From assembly GCA_022842225.1 (NCBI GenBank), contig JALHPX010000051.1, positions 1-11,602 of the forward strand: 11,602 nucleotides of DNA, in the 5' to 3' direction. The translations under genes were made by a program, and so were the position numbers. Under the pieces are notes generated by a model, which saw only the letters and a list, made by a program, of their open reading frames with translations, made no database searches and had not been told where the DNA came from. Position 1 is the first letter of the stretch, and every line of letters starts with the position of its first letter. The stretch is from a bacterium. GTDB taxonomy: Bacteria > Bdellovibrionota > FAC87 > UBA2466. Shown in pieces: positions 1-5,694 of this stretch.

Positions 1-466
1 CGGGGCGTTTTTGCAAGCATCCGCCGTCGATGTGCACCGTTGGAACATAGATGGTTGGGTGAGCCGTGTGGCTGCTGGTCCGACACTCGCCTGGCAAGCA
101 CTTTCCTTTCTCAGGATTGAAACCACCGCAGCCCCATTCTCGCAGCAATCGCAATACCGCACTCGCGCCGACGGCCAGGCGTTTCTGGCTTATGGATTTG
201 CCGAGGAAATTTTGCTTATCGGGCAATGGCGGGATTGGACACTGGAGACCTCGATTTTCTTTATCCAAAGCCGCAAGCGCAATTGGCGGAATAGTTACCT
301 GTCTTTTCAGAAAATCTCCTATGCGCCATGGAAGAACGTAGTCGTGGGTGTATCGCACCAGCTGTCCGACGAGTTGGTCTCGTTCTCAACGGGACTTGCG
401 CGGCCCTTTGGCATGTCCGACGCGCGCTTAAGTCGATTGAGTGGATTTGTGCGGTGGCAGATATGA
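1..466 (+). CDS. Probable outer-membrane beta-barrel protein, C-terminal part (5' end outside window)
   Basis: The reading frame is open to the left edge, so only about the last 155 residues are visible and the true start is outside the window. The fragment has no long hydrophobic helix. It shows successive stretches of alternating polar and apolar residues rich in Trp, Tyr and Phe (for example FLAYGFAEEILLIGQW, WTLETSIFFIQSR and the last residues LSGFVRWQI), separated by short charged or Asn/Ser-rich turns. This pattern is typical of transmembrane beta-strands of an outer-membrane barrel. The terminal residue is Ile, not the usual Phe, so a classical BamA signal is only partly matched. Its TGA overlaps the ATG of the next gene (ATGA, 463-466), implying translational coupling with the lipoprotein metalloprotease and perhaps a shared envelope role. 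I do not recognise a family; the barrel call is inference from the strand pattern. Confidence 0.5.
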   Translation, partial: GAFLQASAVDVHRWNIDGWVSRVAAGPTLAWQALSFLRIETTAAPFSQQSQYRTRADGQAFLAYGFAEEILLIGQWRDWTLETSIFFIQSRKRNWRNSYLSFQKISYAPWKNVVVGVSHQLSDELVSFSTGLARPFGMSDARLSRLSGFVRWQI

Positions 467-3465
467 AAAGCTTCGCTGCCTTTGCGCTCGGCTTGGGTTT
501 ATTCATCGCCGGCTGCGCCGCTGAAAGGCCCACGGAAAATGTACCGCGCAATGTACAGCGGATCGCTAAGAAGTCGCTACTCGGTAATGAGTACCTGCTT
601 CTTAAATCTGTTTCCAAAGTAGAAAGCCCAACACCGGCATTCCGCGAATACATGACCGGGATGCACATGGAGGGATCCAGCCAAATCGTCCATTTTGTGA
701 TTCGTGATAAGTTCTTGGAGCTCTATGCCTCGGATCCCATTCAGTCGGAAAAAGGACCTGCGGAAAAGAGCCGCCTTCTCGCCAGCTTCCCCATTGAACA
801 TGTCGATGTCTTACCAAAACAAAATGTGGACGGAGAGGATACCCACATCGAAGAAGAGACCAAGAACCGCCGCCCCGCCGAAGAGCGTGATTTTATTTTG
901 GTGGATTGGACGTCGGACCTCGTGGAAACCTGGCCCGATAAAGTCCGGCGGGCGACCGTAATTGAAAACTGGAAAGAAGACCAAAACACCTCGACCGCCA
1001 TCAGCGGTTGGGCCGTCGAGAAAGCCTTTGAAGACGGCACCAGCATTCAGACGCGTTACCAGCTGAAGCGCTGGAAAGAGGGTCCCGTTGTAGGCCGCCC
1101 CTACCCTCGGGAAGACCAGCTGCGATTTGGCTTTGTAAAGAAAACTGTATTCAACAAAGATGCATCCGGACGATTCACTCGATCGGCCAAACAAGATTTC
1201 CTGGTCCGGCGCAATACCGCAAAGCCGATCCGCTTTAGCGTCAGCAAAAACTTTCCAGAAAAATGGCGTCCCGTATTACGTTTCGCGATTCGCCGCTGGA
1301 AAGAGGCCATGCACAGTGCCATTGGCGATTCAGTGATTTTAATCGACGAGAACGACACCTCCGAACCGGGCGACTTGAGTAAGAATCAAATCTATTTCGA
1401 CGATTCTCCGCACGATGAACACGGACTCCTGGGATACGCGCCTCTGGTTTGGGATCCGCGGACGATGACGATCGAAAAGGGCGATATCTATCTCTACGGC
1501 CGTGTGCTGGAACGGGCGCTGTACTATGATCCTCTCTGGCGCAAAAACTTAAAGCCGCCGATCACCGATCAAGCACGCAATGATTTTGAAGCCGATACCG
1601 TGCTCCAATCTTTCAGCCACTCTGGCCGGGAACCGCTTCTGGTGCTGCCGTCTCTCGAAGCCTCGCGGAGCCGCTTTGCCAAAGCCGCGCACAATTGCTT
1701 CATCTCAGGAATCGATAGCTGGCAGCCGCCGGATGCAGCCACTAAAACGACAGCCGAAATTGAAACAGCGGTCATTGGCAACTTGATCTTCCATGAGTTG
1801 GGACATTCGCTTATTGGCTTGCGCCACAATTTTATGGGCTCCGTGGATGTGAACCACCATTCACCAGGTACAGCCTCCTCCACCGTGATGGACTATCCGC
1901 TCTCGCCCGAGCCGATTACCGACATCGGCGACTACGACAAGGAGGCCGTGCGCTACGCCTACTCTGCCGACCCAAACGTGCGACAACAGGCCCTCACGCG
2001 CAATCTGCTTTTTTGTTCCGATGAAGATCGTATCTCCGGGCGCTACGGACTGTGTCAGGCCTACGACCAAGGCTCGTCGCTTACGGACATGATCCGCCGC
2101 CAACTCAGTCGTTATTTTGCAAGTTTCTGGGTCTATCACCCACGATGGGATCAGGTGCTGTTCCCCAAAGAGCCCAAACACTACGACAACGTCCTCATGG
2201 CATTGCTATTGCCCATCCGTATCGCGCATGACAACGCCGTTTCGCTCATAAACGCGGCTGAATCGCACGACTACGAAATGCTTTGGAATATTGCCGGCCA
2301 GCGAATCGAGGCGGATGGCCCCTGTGACAAGAAAGACGATCGCTCTTGTTCCGAAATTGAGATCCGCCCACGTCGAGATGAACCCGCTTCTGGACGCTGG
2401 GATGGGCCCGGAGCCCCGCCTCTGAAGCGCTATCTCGACCAGGACAAAATCCGCAACGTGCTAAACGATGCCACTTCCGCGAAAGAAAAAGCTGTTGAAG
2501 CGTTGCGAGAGATTTTGCTCTTTTCTGACTATCCCGATCGCGATGTCCTCGACCCAGAGGATGGCAGCACTGTCTTGCGCGGTCTCTTGCGTGACAAAAT
2601 GGTTGCGCTCACTCTACTCGCAATTCCCTTGCCGGACCCGCTCGATCATCAGGGAGTACTGACGCCCTTTTCCACTAAGGGCAAATACCCAGTAGCAGGA
2701 CTTTTCGGGAGCATCATTTCCAACACCTTGCCGACGGAATCCGAATCTGAGGAGATCAAAACTTATCGACCTGCCTATTTCGACGGCAATCTTCGTCGGG
2801 AAGCCTTAAATCTCTTAGTCGAAACGTTGATTAAACCAGGCCACAGCGGGGAGGCGCGCGAGCTACTCGAAGTCGAGCCGATTGCACGTACCAGCACCTT
2901 TTTAATTCCAGAGCCGTCGCCCGTGGTCACACCTTCCCCGGTGGACTCCATTCGTCGAAGCGTAAAACAGTTCGTCAAAGAAGAAGAGCCGCTTGCAAAA
3001 GACTGGACGAGTATTCTCGATATACGCTCCAGCGTGCAAAAACTCTTTGTCAGCCGCTATCTGGATCTCGCCCTTACCCGCCGCCTCACCCCGGGCACCA
3101 CGGTTACCGTCGATTCGCTGCTCTTACAGGACTTAGAGCATCGCCGCACACAGGTGCACACCGCCTTTACCGATCGCTCGCGCACAGAGCTTTTCATGGC
3201 GCCGACGGTACTCACTTCCAGTGGGTTGCCCACGGCAACGGGCCTCTTAATTCGCGACAATATCAATCGGGCAGAAGATCGGATGGCTGGCGCCGAAGAA
3301 GCGCTCAGGCGACTCGAAGACGAAGTATTTGAAGGCGAAAACCCATCCTTTAGCCAATTAGTAGCTTCCCCTCAACTCAAGGGCCGAATGGAATCGCTCT
3401 CAAGTTACGTGGGCCGCGAGCGACTCTTCCTCGAAGAAATCTACCAGCGCCTCAGTCGGCCCTAA
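463..3465 (+). CDS. Large lipoprotein zinc metalloprotease (metzincin-like, HExxH...H)
   Basis: Predicted 1000-residue envelope-anchored protease. The frame is open from 328, but ATG 463 is chosen because it starts a textbook lipoprotein signal: MKSFAAFALGLGLFIAG then Cys18 (lipobox IAGC). Ala at +2 is compatible with outer-membrane sorting. The middle region (about residues 258-500) resembles the large bacterial zinc-dependent metalloproteases carrying DUF5117/DUF4953-type domains. It has a FSVSKNFPEKWRPVLRFAI stretch followed by RRWKEAM, then GYAPLVWDPRTM (Trp330), the zinc site HELGHSLIGLRHNF (His444, Glu445, His448, His455), and VMDY with Met476 as the probable Met-turn. In relatives the motif is HExxHxxGxxHNF; here one extra residue (Ile451) precedes the Gly. 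The C-terminal half is unassigned; a Glu/Arg-rich helix that could form a coiled coil lies near residues 930-950. The start overlaps the upstream barrel-like gene by four bases, and the TAA shares bases with the convergent bcp stop. Substrate unknown. Family call fairly sure, activity not certain. Confidence 0.8.
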   Translation: MKSFAAFALGLGLFIAGCAAERPTENVPRNVQRIAKKSLLGNEYLLLKSVSKVESPTPAFREYMTGMHMEGSSQIVHFVIRDKFLELYASDPIQSEKGPAEKSRLLASFPIEHVDVLPKQNVDGEDTHIEEETKNRRPAEERDFILVDWTSDLVETWPDKVRRATVIENWKEDQNTSTAISGWAVEKAFEDGTSIQTRYQLKRWKEGPVVGRPYPREDQLRFGFVKKTVFNKDASGRFTRSAKQDFLVRRNTAKPIRFSVSKNFPEKWRPVLRFAIRRWKEAMHSAIGDSVILIDENDTSEPGDLSKNQIYFDDSPHDEHGLLGYAPLVWDPRTMTIEKGDIYLYGRVLERALYYDPLWRKNLKPPITDQARNDFEADTVLQSFSHSGREPLLVLPSLEASRSRFAKAAHNCFISGIDSWQPPDAATKTTAEIETAVIGNLIFHELGHSLIGLRHNFMGSVDVNHHSPGTASSTVMDYPLSPEPITDIGDYDKEAVRYAYSADPNVRQQALTRNLLFCSDEDRISGRYGLCQAYDQGSSLTDMIRRQLSRYFASFWVYHPRWDQVLFPKEPKHYDNVLMALLLPIRIAHDNAVSLINAAESHDYEMLWNIAGQRIEADGPCDKKDDRSCSEIEIRPRRDEPASGRWDGPGAPPLKRYLDQDKIRNVLNDATSAKEKAVEALREILLFSDYPDRDVLDPEDGSTVLRGLLRDKMVALTLLAIPLPDPLDHQGVLTPFSTKGKYPVAGLFGSIISNTLPTESESEEIKTYRPAYFDGNLRREALNLLVETLIKPGHSGEARELLEVEPIARTSTFLIPEPSPVVTPSPVDSIRRSVKQFVKEEEPLAKDWTSILDIRSSVQKLFVSRYLDLALTRRLTPGTTVTVDSLLLQDLEHRRTQVHTAFTDRSRTELFMAPTVLTSSGLPTATGLLIRDNINRAEDRMAGAEEALRRLEDEVFEGENPSFSQLVASPQLKGRMESLSSYVGRERLFLEEIYQRLSRP

Positions 3466-3920
3466 TTCAAGTCCGCCAGCACCGTCTCGGGGAATTTCGC
3501 TGCATCCACCTTGGGATAGCTTTTCAAAATCTTGCCCTTCTCGTCGATAATATAACCGATCCGCTGTGCGTATTTGTCCGTTGCAGTAGTACAGGCGCCA
3601 TAGGCCAAGCCAATTGCGCGCGACGTATCGCAGAGAAGAGGGAACTCAAAACCGAATTTATCGGCAAAAGCTTTGTTCTCTGCTTCAGTGTCGAACGAAA
3701 CCCCCAGCACCACGGTATTCTTCTCTGCAAACCGACTCGCGCGATCGCGAAATGCACAACCTTCCGCCGTGCATCCCGGGGTATCCGCTTTGGGATAAAA
3801 CCACAGAACTACTTTTTTGCCGGCGAGATCTTTTAAGGTGACCGTCTTGCCAAAATGATCCTTAACCGAAAAACCGGGAGCGGTCGCTCCGACTTTCAAA
3901 ATTTTTGATTCATCGATCAT
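3462..3920 (-). CDS. bcp: Bcp/PrxQ-type thiol peroxiredoxin
   Basis: Cytoplasmic thioredoxin-dependent peroxidase that reduces H2O2 and organic hydroperoxides. The 152-residue length is normal for Bcp/PrxQ. A thioredoxin-like fold is indicated by the N-terminal VGATAPGFSV, strand VVLWFYPKADTPGCT and the later YIIDEKGKI. Peroxidatic Cys50 sits in TPGCTAEGC and Cys55, five residues on, is the usual PrxQ resolving position, so an intrahelical disulfide is expected. Further cysteines occur at 97 (PLLCDTS) and 110, which are not standard and might take part in alternative disulfides. The start is well supported: a strong GAGGAGG lies six bases upstream of the ATG (plus-strand 3926-3932). The gene is divergent from the Alg14-like gene (89 bp between) and convergent with the metalloprotease, the stop codons overlapping by four bases. 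No redox-sensor operator was identified. Confidence 0.95.
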   Translation of the reverse strand: MIDESKILKVGATAPGFSVKDHFGKTVTLKDLAGKKVVLWFYPKADTPGCTAEGCAFRDRASRFAEKNTVVLGVSFDTEAENKAFADKFGFEFPLLCDTSRAIGLAYGACTTATDKYAQRIGYIIDEKGKILKSYPKVDAAKFPETVLADLN

Positions 3921-4009
3921 AAAATCCTCCTCAAAGAAAAAACTATTCTCCTATCCCTGCCGCGGCAAGTTTAGCGGAATAAAACACACAGTGTTACGAT
4001 AGTTTCTTC
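3921..4009. promoter_or_regulatory. Divergent intergenic region, bcp / Alg14-like gene
   Basis: This 89-bp gap must hold promoters for both divergent units. It contains the bcp ribosome site next to 3926-3932, a perfect 10-bp palindrome TGCCGCGGCA at 3958-3967, and an interrupted palindrome AACAC-aca-GTGTT at 3983-3995. For bcp, TTGCCG-N17-TAGTTT on the minus strand is a weak promoter candidate. For the plus-strand gene, TACGAT at 3995-4000 is a possible -10 without a good -35. Neither is secure, and no purine-rich ribosome site precedes ATG 4010. Confidence 0.35.
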
Positions 4010-4519
4010 ATGGCGCGTCCCCTCTCTGAAAAACCTATTGCCCTCGTGACGGACCGCGGCGGGCATTGGCAAAACGCTCGCATGCTCTTTGAGCAGGTCG
4101 GTCAAACACCCGATTGGATTTTGACGACGTGGGGTCCCGAAGTCCCAGCACTCAAAAAATCAGGCGTCGGGGTGGTTGTGCTGCCATACTTATTCTCGTG
4201 GCTAGGCAAACACCGCTTCCTAAATCCAGTGAAAGCGCTCTACCAATTGGTCTTGGCTTTTTACTGGGCGGCAAAAATCCGCCCCTACAGTGTGGTTTCG
4301 TTGGGCGCCACGGACGTGGTTTTTTTCTGTTACGCCGCCAAACTCTTTGGCGCCAAAGTTTTTCACGTCGAGTGCATGAACCAAGTTTGGTCGCCCAGCA
4401 TCACCGGCCGCATGCTCTACCCCATTTGCGAAAAACTCTATGTTCAGTGGCCTGAATTACTTGGGGCGTATGGACCCAAAGCCGAATATGGTGGATGGGT
4501 TCTCTCGGAGGCTGCGTGA
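4010..4519 (+). CDS. Alg14-like glycosyltransferase partner/membrane-recruiting subunit
   Basis: A 169-residue protein matching the Alg14/EpsF/CpsF type of half-glycosyltransferase, which forms a split GT-B enzyme with an Alg13-type subunit. It is thought to supply the acceptor side and membrane contact. Visible marks are an N-terminal Rossmann-like strand followed by GGHW (residues 17-20), SVVSLGATDVVFF (94-106), the VFHVECM segment (117-123) in place of the family's usual ES stretch, and the strongly diagnostic VQWPEL (145-150) with YGG (160-162) near the end. There is no N-terminal membrane helix of the yeast type; a hydrophobic segment at about 78-88 may contact the membrane. Its TGA overlaps the next gene's GTG (GTGA, 4516-4519), and the partner's ribosome site lies inside its last codons, so the two are translationally coupled. 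The sugar and acceptor cannot be deduced. Confidence 0.85.
   Translation: MARPLSEKPIALVTDRGGHWQNARMLFEQVGQTPDWILTTWGPEVPALKKSGVGVVVLPYLFSWLGKHRFLNPVKALYQLVLAFYWAAKIRPYSVVSLGATDVVFFCYAAKLFGAKVFHVECMNQVWSPSITGRMLYPICEKLYVQWPELLGAYGPKAEYGGWVLSEAA
4507..4511 (+). promoter_or_regulatory. Ribosome binding site fixing the Alg13-like start
   Basis: GGAGG ends four bases before GTG 4516 and lies within the last codons of the upstream gene. It supports the GTG start over the in-frame ATG at 4495, which lies upstream of this site. The protein start MIFVTV then matches the usual Alg13-type N-terminus. Confidence 0.7.
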
Positions 4520-4962
4520 TTTTTGTGACCGTTTCGACGGGGCATTTCGACCCGCTGATTGCGACATGTTGTGGGCTATCGCACCGCTATCGGTTTTTTG
4601 GCCAGATAGGTTCGAGTACCGCCATTCCCAATTTTGAATTCGTCCGCACCATGACTCCCGCCGCGCTGGAAGAAAAAATGATGGCCGCCGAGGTCGTGGT
4701 CTCCCATGCCGGCACGGGCATGCTCTCGCTCCTGTACCGCCTTAAAAAGCCCACGATCATCGTTCCAAAACAAATCCGCTATGGCGAAGCCAATGACGGC
4801 CAAGTGGAACTCGCAAAAAAATGGGCTGAACTCGGAATGGGCATTCTCTGCATGGACGTCGAGGACCTCGACAAATCCATCACCGCCGCAAAAAAAATGA
4901 AGTTCGACTACCCGGTCTTCCCATCCCTAGGCATCCGCCTCCGCCAACACTTATTCGCATAA
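4516..4962 (+). CDS. Alg13/EpsE-like glycosyltransferase catalytic (UDP-sugar-binding) subunit
   Basis: A 148-residue protein corresponding to the MurG C-terminal-domain family (Alg13, EpsE, CpsG). It binds the UDP-sugar donor and becomes active with an Alg14-type partner, here the gene just upstream. The N-terminus IFVTVSTGHFDPLI matches the family's IFVTVGT..FD.LI, with Ser in place of the usual Gly. The donor-site loop is VVSHAGTGM (residues 61-69), followed by RLKKPTIIVPK and DGQVELA (94-100), where relatives usually have NHQ.ELA, so the conserved His is replaced. GTG 4516 is chosen over ATG 4495 because of the GGAGG at 4507-4511 and the family N-terminus. The pair stands alone with no other polysaccharide or lipid-linked-sugar genes in view. 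It is convergent with the GNAT gene across an inverted-repeat element. Confidence 0.85.
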   Translation: MIFVTVSTGHFDPLIATCCGLSHRYRFFGQIGSSTAIPNFEFVRTMTPAALEEKMMAAEVVVSHAGTGMLSLLYRLKKPTIIVPKQIRYGEANDGQVELAKKWAELGMGILCMDVEDLDKSITAAKKMKFDYPVFPSLGIRLRQHLFA

Positions 4963-5122
4963 CTCTTTTTTAAGATTTTGCCCTAGTCCGTATGTGCGCG
5001 ACCCACGGTAGCGGTTCGCAGCCGCGACCAGCCGAGCGGCGGGCGTATGAGCTCCGTCGAGGTAGCCCGTCGATCGAGTGGGCGCGGCTGCGAACCGCTA
5101 CCGCGCGACGAGCACCCACGCA
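4963..5122. other. Convergent intergenic region, GC-rich hairpin element
   Basis: This 160-bp gap lies between the 3' ends of the Alg13-like and GNAT genes. The first 20 bases are T-rich (CTTTTTTAAGATTTTG); the rest is much more GC-rich than its neighbours and is occupied by the inverted repeat described separately. I see no convincing gene in it. Open frames crossing it on either strand run on into the GNAT gene or lack a start signal. The hairpin could serve as a bidirectional terminator, although neither side has a clean T-run after the GC stem. Confidence 0.6.
5006..5103. repeat. Perfect 21-bp inverted repeat enclosing 56 bp (REP/MITE-like candidate)
   Basis: The arms at 5006-5026 and 5083-5103 are exact reverse complements over 21 bases. 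The left arm begins CGGTAGCGGTTC and the right arm ends GAACCGCTACCG. Inside, 5037-5044 (CGGCGGGC) pairs with 5065-5072 (GCCCGTCG, one G-U), and CTC/GAG closes a small central hairpin at 5052-5061. The whole 98 bp can therefore fold as a long branched or interrupted stem. GCGCGAC occurs just outside the left arm (4996-5002) and at the edge of the right arm (5103-5109). The GC content, size and intergenic site suit a dispersed palindromic element; copy number elsewhere is unknown. Confidence 0.75.
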
Positions 5123-5581
5123 CTAAAGCGGCATCTCGAAGTTCACGTTGGGATTTTTGTGGAATCCTTGGGATTCGAAGAATTTTGCTGCGGCCTCGTT
5201 GTAAGGCTCGGCCTGTACCCACAAATGCTTTGCACCTGCGCCGCGCGCGATTTCTAGAATGCGCGACAGAATTTGTTTTCCCACACCTTTACGACGGAGT
5301 TCTTCTTCCACATACAGTTCGTCGATGTACATGGTCAGTCCGCCCTTTTCGACGCTGTGGTACTTGGTCAAAATCACATATCCAATGCGCTCAATGCCGC
5401 GAGTGATGAAGTAAGGGGTCGCGAGATTTTCATTGCGAAGCAGGCTCGTGACGCCATCGCCGATATTCACCATGCATTCGTAATCGTTGTCGTGCTTGTA
5501 GAGTTCCGCGACGTAGTTTTTCAACGCCTCGATTTCAGAAGGATTGACTCGAGTTAAGCGGACTTCGTTTTCGAAAGACAC
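5123..5581 (-). CDS. GNAT-family N-acetyltransferase
   Basis: A 152-residue acetyl-CoA-dependent acyltransferase of the GNAT fold; substrate unknown. Motif A is clear: strand MYIDELYVEEELR followed by the pyrophosphate-binding loop RRKGVG (residues 96-101) and helix KQILSRILEIAR. Motif B follows as strand KHLWVQAEP, then YNEAAAKFFESQGF with Asn128 and the usual C-terminal Gly-Phe (139-140). The frame is open to 5680, but the start is placed at GTG 5581 because GAGGAG (plus-strand 5591-5596) lies nine bases upstream and the extra 33 residues look like non-coding translation. It follows lon on the same strand with 113 bp between, so it may have its own promoter or be a distal gene of the lon unit. 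No partner gene points to a substrate. Confidence 0.88.
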   Translation of the reverse strand: MSFENEVRLTRVNPSEIEALKNYVAELYKHDNDYECMVNIGDGVTSLLRNENLATPYFITRGIERIGYVILTKYHSVEKGGLTMYIDELYVEEELRRKGVGKQILSRILEIARGAGAKHLWVQAEPYNEAAAKFFESQGFHKNPNVNFEMPL

Positions 5582-5590
5582 TGTAGAATT

Positions 5591-5596
5591 CTCCTC
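5591..5596 (-). promoter_or_regulatory. Ribosome binding site for the GNAT GTG start
   Basis: On the minus strand GAGGAG is followed by nine bases and GTG 5581. This is the best ribosome site near the 5' end of the frame and decides against the upstream TTG start at 5680. Confidence 0.65.
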
Positions 5597-5694
5597 GTTT
5601 CGGAATAACAACTTTGGGTTTATCCCCAGAACAGAGCGTAAGTGTTTGAAGATTCCCACTGACCCCCGACAGTACACCAATTTTTTAAAAGGTT

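Noticed and set aside
328..462. In-frame 45-residue N-terminal extension of the lipoprotein protease
   Set aside because: It lies inside the upstream gene and would place the lipobox signal peptide internally; ATG 463 gives a textbook lipoprotein start.
5047..5406. 119-residue plus-strand open frame starting inside the inverted repeat
   Set aside because: Most of it is antisense to the GNAT gene, and the rest translates the palindrome.
5582..5680. Longer GNAT start at TTG 5680
   Set aside because: The extension has no GNAT similarity, and the GAGGAG ribosome site fits GTG 5581.
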